Below, piece by piece: positions 24,956 through 32,824 of a stretch of DNA of 32,824 nucleotides; positions within the stretch are counted from its first letter, which is position 1, and the number at the start of each line of letters is the position of its first letter. A model generated the notes under the pieces. That model was given only the letters and a program-made list of their open reading frames with translations, had not been told where the DNA came from and did not search any database. This DNA is from Pelomicrobium methylotrophicum. GTDB lineage: Bacteria > Pseudomonadota > Gammaproteobacteria > Burkholderiales > UBA6910. The stretch is taken from NCBI RefSeq assembly GCF_008014345.1, contig NZ_VPFL01000027.1, positions 1-32,824 of the forward strand, read 5' to 3'. The position numbers and the translations under genes are program-made.

Positions 24956-25222
24956 TGTGCTGACTCCCAGGCGCTGTCGTGGGGTGATAGGAGTGGGGCT
25001 CCAACCGATGGGTCACCCGGTTCCCCATGCGCAGCGCACGCCCTTTGTTGCAAAGCACCGAAGAAACGGGAGGCCCAAGGCGCGACGCGACTGCGGGCGC
25101 TAGGGTTCTCCCGCGATCGAACGCGGCGAGCGCCGTCGTAGCGGAGCGATGCCGCTCCCCAGACAGGTCATGTTTGCGTCCCGAGCGCGGCGGCTGGCGG
25201 GCCGGGCGCGCGTTCTTCGATT

Positions 25223-25266
25223 ATTGACCCCGGTCAATCGCGGAGGCCGTGTTCATGCCGTAGATT
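25223..25266 (+). promoter_or_regulatory. Candidate FNR/CRP-family site and promoter of sucCD
   Basis: ATTGACC-CC-GGTCAAT (25223-25238) has the form TTGAC-N4-GTCAA. TAGATT (25261-25266) is a -10-like hexamer; a start near 25272 puts the palindrome centre (25230.5) at about -41.5, the class II position of FNR/CRP-type activators. A matching site lies upstream of the formate-THF ligase gene. Confidence 0.5.
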
Positions 25267-25425
25267 AAGAAACCTCTTGAACAAGCCCCGCATGGAGCGC
25301 GTTGCGGGCGCGAAGGCGGCAGATGCGAGGCGCCCGATGGGCGAGCCGAAGTTCTATAAGCCATTTCGCCCGACACGCGCGGCCGGGAGCGCCCGTTTCC
25401 CACATCGTACAACACGCGAGCGAAA

Positions 25426-26595
25426 ATGAAGATCCACGAGTATCAGGCCAAGGAAATCCTAAGGAGGTACGGAGTCGCGACGCCCCGCGGCTTGCCCTGC
25501 TTCAGCATTGACGAAGCCGTAGAAGCGGCAAAGAAGCTGGGCGGGCCTGTCTGGGTGGTCAAGGCTCAGATTCACGCCGGCGGCCGCGGCAAGGGCGGCG
25601 GTGTCAAGCTGGCCAGGTCCGTCGATGAAGTGCGGGCGCGCGCAGCCGAAATCCTCGGCATGCGGTTGGTCACCCATCAGACCGGTCCCGAAGGGCGTAT
25701 CGTCAAGCGGCTGCTGATCGAGGAGGGGGCCGACATCAAGAAGGAGCTCTACGTGGGCATGGTGGTGGATCGAGTCACCCAACGAGTCTGCCTGATGGCG
25801 AGCTCCGAGGGCGGCATGGACATCGAGGAGGTGGCGGCGAAGACGCCGGAAAAGATCCACAAGGTGTTCATCGATCCCGAAACCGGGCTCAAGGACGCCG
25901 AGGCGGACGATATCGCGCACAAGATCGGCATTCCGCGCGAGTCGGTTTCCAGGGGGCGGGCCGTGCTCCAGGGCCTCTACAAGGCGTTCTGGGAGTGCGA
26001 TGCGTCGCTGGCGGAGATCAACCCGCTCATTCTCACCGGGGACGGGAGCGTGCTGGCGCTGGATGCCAAGATGAACTTCGACGACAACGCCCTGTTCCGC
26101 CACCCGGAAATCGTGGAGATGCGGGATTTGGACGAGGAGGATCCGCTGGAAATCGAAGCCTCCAAGTACGATCTGTCCTATATCTCGCTGGACGGCAACA
26201 TCGGCTGCCTGGTGAACGGCGCGGGGCTCGCCATGGCCACCATGGACACTATCAAGCTTTTCGGCGGTGAACCGGCCAACTTCCTGGACGTGGGCGGTGG
26301 CGCCACCACCGAGAAGGTGACCGAAGCGTTCAAGATCATGCTGAAAAATCCCAGGATCAAGGCGATTCTGGTGAACATCTTCGGCGGCATCATGCGCTGC
26401 GACGTGATTGCCGAAGGGGTGGTGGCGGCGGCCAAGCAGGTCCACCTGGGGGTGCCCCTTGTGGTGCGCATGAAGGGCACCAACGAAGACATCGGCAAGC
26501 GGATCCTGGCCGAATCGGGCTTGTCCATCATTTCAGCCGACAACATGGCGGAGGCTGCCCAAAAGGTGGTTGCGGCGGCAGGTGGCCGCGCTTGA
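25426..26595 (+). CDS. sucC: Succinyl-CoA synthetase (ADP-forming), beta subunit
   Basis: 389 residues. With SucD it interconverts succinyl-CoA and succinate with phosphorylation of ADP in the TCA cycle. [17 protein letters not shown] begins the ATP-grasp domain; [20 protein letters not shown] is the nucleotide-binding loop. The power-helix region includes [28 protein letters not shown], and [35 protein letters not shown] is in the C-terminal ligase domain. The sequence is closer to SucC than to the related malate-CoA ligase MtkA. The ribosome binding site is weak. A candidate FNR-type promoter lies about 190 bases upstream. Confidence 0.95.
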   Translation: MKIHEYQAKEILRRYGVATPRGLPCFSIDEAVEAAKKLGGPVWVVKAQIHAGGRGKGGGVKLARSVDEVRARAAEILGMRLVTHQTGPEGRIVKRLLIEEGADIKKELYVGMVVDRVTQRVCLMASSEGGMDIEEVAAKTPEKIHKVFIDPETGLKDAEADDIAHKIGIPRESVSRGRAVLQGLYKAFWECDASLAEINPLILTGDGSVLALDAKMNFDDNALFRHPEIVEMRDLDEEDPLEIEASKYDLSYISLDGNIGCLVNGAGLAMATMDTIKLFGGEPANFLDVGGGATTEKVTEAFKIMLKNPRIKAILVNIFGGIMRCDVIAEGVVAAAKQVHLGVPLVVRMKGTNEDIGKRILAESGLSIISADNMAEAAQKVVAAAGGRA

Positions 26596-26613
26596 GACTG
26601 GGGAAATAGGGAA

Positions 26614-27498
26614 ATGAGCATTCTGATCGACAAGAACACCCGGGTCATCACCCAAGGTATCACCGGTAAAACCGGCCAGTTCCATACCAAGATGTGCCGG
26701 GAATACGCCAACGGCCGAAACTGCTTCGTCGCCGGGGTGAACCCGAAACGGGCGGGAGAAAGCTTCGAGGGGATTCCCATCTTTGCCACCGTCAAAGAAG
26801 CGAAAGAAAAGACCGGCGCGACCGCGTCGGTGATCTACGTGCCGCCGGCGGGCGCTGCAGAAGCGATCTGGGAGGCGGTGGAAGCCGATCTGGACCTGGT
26901 GATCTGTATCACCGAGGGCATCCCGGTGCGCGACATGATCGTGGTGCGGGACCGCATGCGCAAACAGAACCGCAGGACCGTGTTGGTGGGTCCCAACTGC
27001 CCGGGGGTCATCACGCCCGACGAGCTTAAGATCGGGATCATGCCGGGGCACATCCATAAGAAAGGTCCGGTGGGGGTGGTGTCCCGATCCGGCACCTTGA
27101 CCTATGAGGCGGTCGCCCAGCTCATGGAGCTCGGGCTCGGGCAGTCCACCTGCGTGGGTATCGGGGGCGACCCGGTCAACGGCCTCAAGCACGTGGACGT
27201 GCTCAAGATGTTCAACGATGATCCTGCCACCGAGGCCGTGATCATGGTGGGAGAGATCGGCGGGTCGGACGAGGAAACCGCTGCCCTCTGGGTGAAGGAC
27301 AACATGAGGAAGCCCGTCGTGGGCTTTATTGCCGGGGTGACGGCGCCGCCCGGCAAGCGCATGGGTCACGCCGGTGCCATCATCTCCGGCGGTAAAGGCA
27401 CCGCCGCCGAGAAGATCGCCGTGATGGAGGAGTGCGGCATCCGGGTGACGCGCAACCCTGCCGAGATGGGCAAGTTGCTCAAGTCGGTGTTGAGATAG
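26614..27498 (+). CDS. sucD: Succinyl-CoA synthetase (ADP-forming), alpha subunit
   Basis: 294 residues. [25 protein letters not shown] is the CoA-binding start. The phosphohistidine lies in [39 protein letters not shown] and [15 protein letters not shown] are standard. It begins 18 bases after sucC and is certainly in the same operon. A hairpin that may end the transcript lies at 27524-27558. Confidence 0.95.
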   Translation: MSILIDKNTRVITQGITGKTGQFHTKMCREYANGRNCFVAGVNPKRAGESFEGIPIFATVKEAKEKTGATASVIYVPPAGAAEAIWEAVEADLDLVICITEGIPVRDMIVVRDRMRKQNRRTVLVGPNCPGVITPDELKIGIMPGHIHKKGPVGVVSRSGTLTYEAVAQLMELGLGQSTCVGIGGDPVNGLKHVDVLKMFNDDPATEAVIMVGEIGGSDEETAALWVKDNMRKPVVGFIAGVTAPPGKRMGHAGAIISGGKGTAAEKIAVMEECGIRVTRNPAEMGKLLKSVLR

Positions 27499-27523
27499 AC
27501 GTCCTTCTTCTCCTATGGATGGG

Positions 27524-27558
27524 GTGGGGTTTGCGGCAACCTTACCGTGAACCCCCAC
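27524..27558 (+). terminator. Hairpin after sucD
   Basis: GTGGGGTTTGCGG (27524-27536) pairs imperfectly with CCGTGAACCCCCAC (27545-27558) around an eight-base loop. It lies 26 bases after the sucD stop, with no T-run, so it is a weak terminator candidate. Confidence 0.4.
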
Positions 27559-27645
27559 CGATGCGCTAGGGACGGCTGCCGGACCTTTGAATCCCAGGAA
27601 CGGACGGTTGCATGGCATCATATTTGCAAGGCGGAGTCGCGAGCG

Positions 27646-27675
27646 TTGCGACGATGCCCCCCGAGCGGCGATAAT
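27646..27675 (+). promoter_or_regulatory. Candidate promoter of the fdh genes
   Basis: TTGCGA (27646-27651), 18 bases, then GATAAT (27670-27675). Four and five of six positions match consensus. The start would be near 27682. Confidence 0.4.
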
Positions 27676-27897
27676 GTTTCTTTTTGGAATTTGCCCGCGT
27701 TTCCGATGAACACGTTTAGATCGTCCTGAGGAGCGGCGCGAGAACGAAAAGCAGAGTTCCCGGAACGTGACCGCCCGCCGGAGCCCTGAAGCTAGTCAGG
27801 ACCGGCCGGGTGTTGTTGACCTGCAGCTACGCAGCGCACAAATGTCTTGACGGTCCGCCCGCTCGAAACCGATTGTAAGGCTCGAAAGGCATTTGTG

Positions 27898-29601
27898 ATG
27901 AACGATCGAACCGTCTTTTCAACGTCTTCCCCCGGGGGAGGCGATCACAGCCACCGGGTACGACCGACTCCCAAGGGCCGTACCGTCGACCCCCAAGCCC
28001 TCCAGGAAGTGCGTGCCCTGCTGGGTCAGGAACCCCGGCGCCGGGACCTTCTGATCGAGCATCTGCACAAAATCCAAGACGCCTATGGCCACCTCTCGGC
28101 GGCGCACCTGGCGGCCCTCGCCAAGGAGATGAACCTGGCGCTCACGGAGGTCTACGAGGTGGCCACGTTCTATCATCACTTCGATGTGGTGAAGGAGGGC
28201 GATGCGGTGCCACCTGCCATCACGGTGCGCGTTTGCGAGTCGCTCTCCTGCGAGCTGGCGGGCGCCCACGAGCTGATGGCCCAGCTCAAAAAGCAGTTGG
28301 GTCCCGGCGTGCGCGTCATTCCAGCGCCATGCGTCGGACGCTGCGCGGGCGCGCCGGTGGCTGTCGTGGGTCAGAAGCCGATCGAGCACGCAAAGGCTGA
28401 CCGGGTGCTCAGGGCGGTCGAGCGCCGGGACCTCAAGGACACGCCGCCCAAATGCGTCACTTACAAGGAATATCGCGCCCAGGGCGGCTACAGGCTGCTC
28501 GCCGAGTGTCTGGCGGGAAAGCACGACCCCGAGCAGCTTGTTAAGGTCATGGAAGATTCGGGCCTGAAGGGGCTCGGTGGGGCGGGTTTCCCGGCCGGGC
28601 GCAAGTGGCGCATCGTGCGTTCCGAGCCCGCGCCGCGGATGATGGCGGTCAACATCGACGAGGGCGAACCGGGCACGTTCAAGGACCGTTATTACCTCGA
28701 GCGCGATCCGCACCGGTTCCTGGAAGGCGCCATCATCGCCGCCTGGGTATGCGGGGTCTCCGAGATCTATATCTATCTTCGCGACGAGTACCACGGCTGC
28801 CGCGAGATGCTGGCGCGGGAGCTCGAGGCTCTCAAGAAGAATCCCCCCTGTGCCCTCCCGCCGATTTACCTGCGCCGCGGCGCAGGCGCCTATATCTGCG
28901 GCGAGGAATCGGCGATGATCGAGTCCATCGAGGGCAAGCGGGGCATGCCACGGCTGCGCCCCCCGTACGTGGCCCAGGTGGGCCTGTTCGGCCTGCCGAC
29001 CTTGGAGCACAACTTTGAGACCCTCTACTGGGTTCGGGACATCCTCGAGAAGGGCGCCGCCTGGTATACCTCCCATGGCCGCCGCGGCCGCACGGGCCTG
29101 CGTTCTTTCTCGGTGAGCGGCAGGGTCAAGAAGCCGGGCGTGAAACTGGCGCCGGCCGGCATCACGGTGAAGGAGCTCATCGACGAGTATTGCGGCGGCA
29201 TGCTCGATGGGCACGAGTTCTACGCCTACCTGCCCGGCGGGGCGTCGGGGGGGATTCTGCCCGCGTCCATGGGAGATCTCCCCCTGGACTTCGGGACCCT
29301 GGAGCCTTACGGCTGCTTCGTGGGTTCCATGGCCGTGATCGTGCTGTCCGACAAGGACAAAGCGCGCGATGCGGCGCGCAATCTGATGGCCTTCTTTCAC
29401 GACGAATCCTGCGGCCAGTGCACGCCCTGCCGCGTGGGGACCGCCAAAGCGCTCGCGCTTCTGGAGCAGCCCAAGTGGAACGTGCCGCTCCTGGAGGAGC
29501 TGTCCCGGGCCATGATGGACGCCTCGATCTGCGGCCTGGGCCAGGCGGCGCCCAACCCCGTGAAAAGCGTGATCAAGTTTTTCCCCAAAGAGATCGAGTA
29601 A
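27898..29601 (+). CDS. fdhB: NAD-dependent formate dehydrogenase, beta subunit (fused NuoE-NuoF)
   Basis: 567 residues from the ATG at 27898, behind AAAGG; a TTG at 27847 is a possible longer start. The N-terminal 180 residues are a NuoE-type [2Fe-2S] domain with VCESLSC and PCVGRC (C-x4-C and C-x3-C). The rest is NuoF-type: FMN loop GLGGAGFPAGRKW, NADH segment EGEPGTFKDRYYLERDPHRFLEG, RRGAGAYICGEESAMIESIEGK, and the [4Fe-4S] motif SCGQCTPCR with SICGLGQAAPNP. The fused layout and the adjacent alpha gene match Fdh1B of Methylobacterium extorquens, so it passes electrons from formate to NAD. The downstream alpha gene starts 71 bases later. Confidence 0.9.
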   Translation: MNDRTVFSTSSPGGGDHSHRVRPTPKGRTVDPQALQEVRALLGQEPRRRDLLIEHLHKIQDAYGHLSAAHLAALAKEMNLALTEVYEVATFYHHFDVVKEGDAVPPAITVRVCESLSCELAGAHELMAQLKKQLGPGVRVIPAPCVGRCAGAPVAVVGQKPIEHAKADRVLRAVERRDLKDTPPKCVTYKEYRAQGGYRLLAECLAGKHDPEQLVKVMEDSGLKGLGGAGFPAGRKWRIVRSEPAPRMMAVNIDEGEPGTFKDRYYLERDPHRFLEGAIIAAWVCGVSEIYIYLRDEYHGCREMLARELEALKKNPPCALPPIYLRRGAGAYICGEESAMIESIEGKRGMPRLRPPYVAQVGLFGLPTLEHNFETLYWVRDILEKGAAWYTSHGRRGRTGLRSFSVSGRVKKPGVKLAPAGITVKELIDEYCGGMLDGHEFYAYLPGGASGGILPASMGDLPLDFGTLEPYGCFVGSMAVIVLSDKDKARDAARNLMAFFHDESCGQCTPCRVGTAKALALLEQPKWNVPLLEELSRAMMDASICGLGQAAPNPVKSVIKFFPKEIE

Positions 29602-29672
29602 CGAACCGACCGCAGCTGCGCCGCTCATAGCAGGGGGGCGGCGCGCCATCCCCATCGAGATGAGGTGAGCCC

Positions 29673-32483
29673 ATGAAAATGACCGACCTGGAAGTCCAGC
29701 CCGAAGCGATCCCATTCAAGCTGAACGGGGAGGAGGTCACCGGCTACAGCAATGAGACGATCCTGCAGACGGCCAAGCGCTACGGGATCGAGATTCCGCA
29801 CCTGTGCTACAAGGAGGGCCTGCGCCCTGACGGCAACTGCCGCGCGTGCGTGGTCGAGATCAAGGGCGAGCGCGTGCTCGCGCCCTCGTGCTGCCGGACG
29901 CCAAGGGCTGGTATGGAAGTCATCACCAACAGCGAGCGGGCGCTGCACTCCCAAAAGATGGTGCTCGAGCTTCTGCTCTCCGACATGCCGCAGGAACAGT
30001 ACACGCTCAACTCCGAGCTCGACCAGTGGGCGCGGAAGCTCGGGGTGGGCAAACCCCGTTTCGCGCCCCGCAGCCGCGTGGCGCCGGACTTGTCCCATCC
30101 GGCGATGGCGGTGCGGCTCGATGCCTGCATCCAGTGCACGCGCTGCCTGCGCGCCTGCCGCGAGGAGCAAGTGAACGATGTGATCGGCTACGCGTTCCGC
30201 GGCGACCGCTCCAAGATCGTGTTCGACTTCGACGACCCGATGGGCGCGAGCACCTGCGTGGCGTGCGGCGAGTGTGTCCAGGCGTGCCCGACCGGGGCGC
30301 TGATGCCGGCGCGGGAGGTGGGGCTGGAGCAGGCGGACAAGACCGTGGACTCGGTCTGCCCCTACTGCGGTGTGGGATGCCTGCTCACCTATCACGTGAA
30401 GGACAACAAGATCCTCTATGTGACCGGGCGCGATGGCCCCGCAAACCACGGGCGGCTGTGCGTGAAGGGACGCTATGGATTCGACTATGTGCACCACAGG
30501 CAGCGCCTCACCAAGCCCCTTATCCGCAAGCCAGGCGTGCCCAAATCCGCCGACTTCGTGGTGGACCCGGAGCATTGGCAGGAGGTTTTCCGCGAGGCCA
30601 CGTGGGAGGAAGCGCTGGATCTGGCCGCGGGCAAACTCAGGCAGATCCGGGACACCCACGGCAAGCACGCCTTGGCCGGCTTCGGCTCGGCCAAGGGGTC
30701 CAACGAGGAAGCCTACCTGTTCCAGAAACTGGTGCGCACCGGCTTCGGCAGCAATAACGTGGACCATTGCACCCGCCTGTGCCACGCCTCCAGCGTGGCG
30801 GCACTCTTGGAGGGCATCGGCAGCGGCGCCGTGTCCAACCAGGTGAGCGACGTGATGAAAGCCGAAGTCGTGCTGGTGATCGGCGCCAATCCCACGGTGA
30901 ACCACCCCGTGGCGGCGACCTGGATCAAGAACGCGGCCAAGCGGGGCGTCAAGCTCATCGTCGCCGACCCGCGGCGCACCGAGCTCGCGCGCTACGCCAC
31001 GTATTTCCTGCAGTTCAAGCCGGACACCGACGTGGCGCTCCTCAACGCCATGATGTACACCATCGTGGAGGAGGGCCTGGTGAACGAGGATTTCATCCGT
31101 CAGCGGACCGAGGGATTCGAGGCGCTGAAGGAAAACGTCAAGGGCTACAGTCCCGAGAAGATGGCGCCCATCTGCGGCATTCCCGCCGAGACGATTCGGG
31201 AGGTGGCGCGTCTGTACGCCAAGTCCAAGGGCTCCATGATCCTGTGGGGCATGGGCATCTCCCAGCACGTGCACGGCACCGACAACGCCCGCTGTCTGAT
31301 TGCGTTGGCCCTCATGACCGGCCAGGTGGGGCGGCCAGGCACTGGGCTGCACCCGCTGCGGGGCCAGAACAACGTGCAGGGCGCCTCCGACTCGGGCCTG
31401 ATTCCCATGGTTTTCCCGGACTACCAGCGGGTCGACGACCCGCAAGCCCGGGCCCGGTTCGAGAAGCTGTGGGGCACTTCGCTTGATCCCAAGCCGGGGT
31501 TGACTGTGGTCGAGATCATGAATGCGATCCTGGACGGGCAGATCAAGGGCATGTACATCATGGGCGAGAACCCCGCCATGTCCGATCCGGACCTGCGGCA
31601 CGCTCGCGAGGCGCTTGCCAAGCTCGATTGGCTGGTGGTGCAAGACATCTTTCTCACCGAAACGGCGTACTTGGCCGACGTCGTCCTGCCTGCTTCCGCC
31701 TGGCCCGAAAAGACGGGTACGGTGACGAATACCGATCGCATGGTGCAACTCGGCCGGCGGGCGCTGGATCTGCCTGGTGACGCCCGCCAGGATCTGTGGA
31801 TCATCCAAGAGATGGCGAGGCGCCTGGGTCTGGATTGGCACTACGAGGGCCCGGAAAGTGGCGTTCAGGCGGTGTTCGAGGAAATGCGCAAGGCGATGCC
31901 GTCGATCGCTGGCATCACGTGGGAGCGGCTCGAGCGGGAAAGCTCGGTCACCTATCCGTGCGAGAAAGAGGGCGACCCGGGGCAACCGGTGGTGTTCACG
32001 GAGCGCTTCCCGACCAAGACCGGCCGCGGACGTTTCGTGCCTGCCGACCTCGTTCCGGCGGCGGAGCGCCCGGACGACGAATATCCGTGGGTATTGATCA
32101 CGGGCCGGCAGCTCGAGCACTGGCACACGGGCGCCATGACGCGGCGGGCCAGCGTGCTGGACGCCATCGAGCCGGAGCCGGTGGCGTCACTCCACCCGCT
32201 GGATCTCGACGTGCTGGGGGTGAAGCCGGGCGAGGTGATCACCGTGGAAACCCGTCGCGGCAGAATCTCCCTCTTCACGCGCGCCGAGGAGTCGACGCCG
32301 CGGGGGGCGGTGTTCATTCCGTTCTGCTTCTACGAAGCGGCGGCGAATCTGCTCACCAATCCCGCGCTGGATCCGTACGGCAAAATCCCCGAGTTCAAGT
32401 ACTGCGCCGCGAAGGTGCTCCGTGGCGGCGAGCCGCCTGTCCACATGAGCTACGGAGGCGGGCGGGCGCTGGCGGTGGCCTGA
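29673..32483 (+). CDS. fdhA: NAD-dependent formate dehydrogenase, alpha subunit (Mo/W)
   Basis: 936 residues, catalytic subunit. An N-terminal [2Fe-2S] domain (Cys45, Cys56, Cys59, Cys73) is followed by two ferredoxin-type clusters (CIQCTRCLRAC at 152-162; CVACGECVQAC at 195-205), a further [4Fe-4S] site (CPYCGVGC at 229-236 with Cys263), and the bis-MGD domain. The active residue is Cys370 in RLCHASS; the codon is TGC, so no selenocysteine is used, and His371 follows. The extra His-Cys3 cluster of NuoG is not seen between residues 85 and 125. The sequence closely resembles the tungsten enzyme Fdh1A of Methylobacterium extorquens; Mo versus W cannot be told. The ribosome binding site is GAGGTGAG. 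Confidence 0.93.
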   Translation: MKMTDLEVQPEAIPFKLNGEEVTGYSNETILQTAKRYGIEIPHLCYKEGLRPDGNCRACVVEIKGERVLAPSCCRTPRAGMEVITNSERALHSQKMVLELLLSDMPQEQYTLNSELDQWARKLGVGKPRFAPRSRVAPDLSHPAMAVRLDACIQCTRCLRACREEQVNDVIGYAFRGDRSKIVFDFDDPMGASTCVACGECVQACPTGALMPAREVGLEQADKTVDSVCPYCGVGCLLTYHVKDNKILYVTGRDGPANHGRLCVKGRYGFDYVHHRQRLTKPLIRKPGVPKSADFVVDPEHWQEVFREATWEEALDLAAGKLRQIRDTHGKHALAGFGSAKGSNEEAYLFQKLVRTGFGSNNVDHCTRLCHASSVAALLEGIGSGAVSNQVSDVMKAEVVLVIGANPTVNHPVAATWIKNAAKRGVKLIVADPRRTELARYATYFLQFKPDTDVALLNAMMYTIVEEGLVNEDFIRQRTEGFEALKENVKGYSPEKMAPICGIPAETIREVARLYAKSKGSMILWGMGISQHVHGTDNARCLIALALMTGQVGRPGTGLHPLRGQNNVQGASDSGLIPMVFPDYQRVDDPQARARFEKLWGTSLDPKPGLTVVEIMNAILDGQIKGMYIMGENPAMSDPDLRHAREALAKLDWLVVQDIFLTETAYLADVVLPASAWPEKTGTVTNTDRMVQLGRRALDLPGDARQDLWIIQEMARRLGLDWHYEGPESGVQAVFEEMRKAMPSIAGITWERLERESSVTYPCEKEGDPGQPVVFTERFPTKTGRGRFVPADLVPAAERPDDEYPWVLITGRQLEHWHTGAMTRRASVLDAIEPEPVASLHPLDLDVLGVKPGEVITVETRRGRISLFTRAEESTPRGAVFIPFCFYEAAANLLTNPALDPYGKIPEFKYCAAKVLRGGEPPVHMSYGGGRALAVA

Positions 32484-32516
32484 CGCAGGAAAAACTCCCC
32501 GTGCTTTGAGAGTTCC

Positions 32517-32555
32517 GCGCGGGCGAGGGCCCGTGCGCCGGAGGAAGGTTTTTTT
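32517..32555 (+). terminator. Hairpin and T-run after fdhA
   Basis: GCGC-GGGC-GAGG-GCCC-(GT)-GCGC (32517-32538) forms a bulged stem, and seven T residues follow at 32549-32555. About ten bases separate stem from T-run, which is longer than in a typical intrinsic terminator. Confidence 0.35.
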
Positions 32556-32559
32556 ACTC

Positions 32560-32601
32560 TTGACCATGGTCAATGCCAGGTCTTGGCCGACTGACTAACA
32601 T
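32560..32601 (+). promoter_or_regulatory. Candidate FNR/CRP-family site and promoter of the formate-THF ligase gene
   Basis: TTGACCATGGTCAA (32560-32573) is a perfect 14-base palindrome of the form TTGAC-N4-GTCAA. TAACAT (32596-32601) fits a -10 element. A start near 32608 places the palindrome centre (32566.5) at -41.5, the class II activator position. The palindrome matches the sucC site except for its central bases. Confidence 0.55.
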
Positions 32602-32616
32602 CCCGGCCATTCCCGT

Positions 32617-32666
32617 GGGCCCGCCGGTTGGTCGGCCAGATCGTCATCGGGCGGGACGGCGGGCCC
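32617..32666 (+). other. Long hairpin in the leader of the formate-THF ligase gene
   Basis: GGGCCCGCCG (32617-32626) pairs perfectly with CGGCGGGCCC (32657-32666) around a 30-base loop, just after the predicted transcription start and 31 bases before the ATG. It may control stability or translation of the mRNA. No known riboswitch is recognised. Confidence 0.45.
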
Positions 32667-32697
32667 GCAACAAGCTTGAGGAGAAGGGGAAAAGAAT

Positions 32698-32824
32698 ATG
32701 CTCAGCGACATTGAGATTGCGCAGCGGGCGAAGATGAAGCGCATCAAGGAGGTGGCGGAGGGGTTAGGGATACCGGAAGAGGCTCTGGAGCCCTATGGGC
32801 ATTACAAGGCGAAGGTATCGCTCG
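32698..32824 (+). CDS. fhs: Formate-tetrahydrofolate ligase, N-terminal part (runs off the window)
   Basis: 42 codons remain in the window, beginning [19 protein letters not shown] and continuing [21 protein letters not shown]. This matches the start of formate-tetrahydrofolate ligases (FtfL/Fhs; MxSDIEIAxxAxxxPIxxVAxxLGIPxExLxxYGxxKAKV). The enzyme uses ATP to join formate to tetrahydrofolate, feeding formate into C1-folate metabolism. GAGGAGAAGGGG precedes the ATG as a strong ribosome binding site. It follows the formate dehydrogenase genes by 214 bases, so formate can be oxidised or assimilated by neighbouring loci. The ATP-binding P-loop lies outside the window. Confidence 0.9.
   Translation, partial: MLSDIEIAQRAKMKRIKEVAEGLGIPEEALEPYGHYKAKVSL

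Larger units (their letters stand above)
24918..25425. other. 508-base gap upstream of sucC
   Basis: No convincing gene is seen; the short open frames (for example 25027-25227) have biased composition and no family resemblance. The stretch holds the tRNA hairpin, a small hairpin GGAGCG-ATGC-CGCTCC (25143-25158), the FNR-type palindrome at 25223-25238 with a -10-like hexamer at 25261-25266, and a leader of about 150 bases before sucC containing a small hairpin at 25331-25343. Confidence 0.6.
27499..27897. other. Gap of about 400 bases upstream of the formate dehydrogenase genes
   Basis: I see no convincing gene. It contains the sucD hairpin, a small hairpin GTCGC-N7-GCGAC, a promoter candidate at 27646-27675, the palindrome GTTCC-C-GGAAC (27756-27766), and a lone half-site TTGACC (27816-27821) that lacks the partner arm found upstream of sucC and the formate-THF ligase gene. 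The candidate promoter would give a leader of about 215 bases. Confidence 0.55.

Noticed and set aside
25027-25227. 66-residue frame upstream of sucC
   Set aside because: Its end overlaps the FNR-type palindrome, and the sequence is Arg/Ala-rich with no resemblance to known proteins.
25426-27498. Possibility that sucCD are malate-CoA ligase mtkAB of the serine cycle
   Set aside because: The C1 setting suggested it, but the sequences follow betaproteobacterial SucC/SucD closely (for example [23 protein letters not shown] and the SucD start), and no serine-cycle genes are adjacent.
27547-27729. 60-residue frame upstream of fdhB
   Set aside because: It spans the promoter candidate and has no domain or ribosome binding site.
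30780-30782. Possible selenocysteine codon in fdhA
   Set aside because: The codon at the active-site position is TGC, an ordinary cysteine.
29625-32126. An 833-residue minus-strand open frame
   Set aside because: Antisense to fdhA, with no recognisable domain.
27898-32483. Reading the fdhB-fdhA pair as complex I subunits (NuoEF and NuoG)
   Set aside because: NuoE and NuoF are fused, the large subunit has the RLCH formate dehydrogenase active site, and no other nuo genes are nearby.
32617-32697. Possible THF riboswitch before the ligase gene
   Set aside because: Only a simple hairpin is visible; I cannot match the conserved core of known folate riboswitches.
1-32824. CRISPR arrays, rRNA genes, prophage
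   Set aside because: No regularly spaced repeats, rRNA sequence or phage structural genes were seen.

Overview
The window is GC-rich chromosomal DNA, most likely from a betaproteobacterium. The his operon order hisG-D-C-B-H-A-F-I-E, followed by a HIT-family gene, tatABC, a DegS-type protease, a Nif3-like gene, petABC (bc1 complex) and sspA-sspB, is an arrangement I associate with that class, and the SucC/SucD sequences read like betaproteobacterial ones. A fused NuoE/NuoF-type formate dehydrogenase beta subunit, its large Mo/W alpha subunit, and the start of formate-tetrahydrofolate ligase suggest a C1-using (methylotrophic or formate-oxidising) relative. A moderately thermophilic Hydrogenophilales-like organism would fit, but genus is inference.

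Region 1 (1-1290) is accessory DNA: the 5' end of an IS5-type transposase, an XRE-type regulator behind a near-perfect 20-base palindrome, and a Phd/YefM-type antitoxin whose PIN-domain toxin survives only as an N-terminal fragment.

Region 2 (1292-9462) holds an orphan homodimeric 2-oxoacid dehydrogenase E1 (aceE/mdeB-like) divergent from an Lrp/AsnC regulator, then an SDR oxidoreductase, a ketopantoate reductase-family protein, a class I aminotransferase, a zinc aminopeptidase-like lipoprotein and a CoA-binding protein.

Region 3 (9648-24726) is a housekeeping block: nine histidine biosynthesis genes, hinT, tatABC, a convergent DegS-like protease, a Nif3-like protein, petABC and sspAB. Several his and tat intergenic gaps carry hairpins or inverted repeats.

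Region 4 (24843-32824) is central and C1 metabolism: tRNA-Thr(TGT), sucCD, fdh beta and alpha subunits, and the start of formate-tetrahydrofolate ligase. The gaps upstream of sucC and of the ligase gene each contain a palindrome of the form TTGAC-N4-GTCAA, 22-23 bases upstream of a -10-like hexamer. That is the geometry of a class II FNR/CRP-family activator site, so TCA-cycle succinyl-CoA synthetase and formate assimilation may share one regulator.
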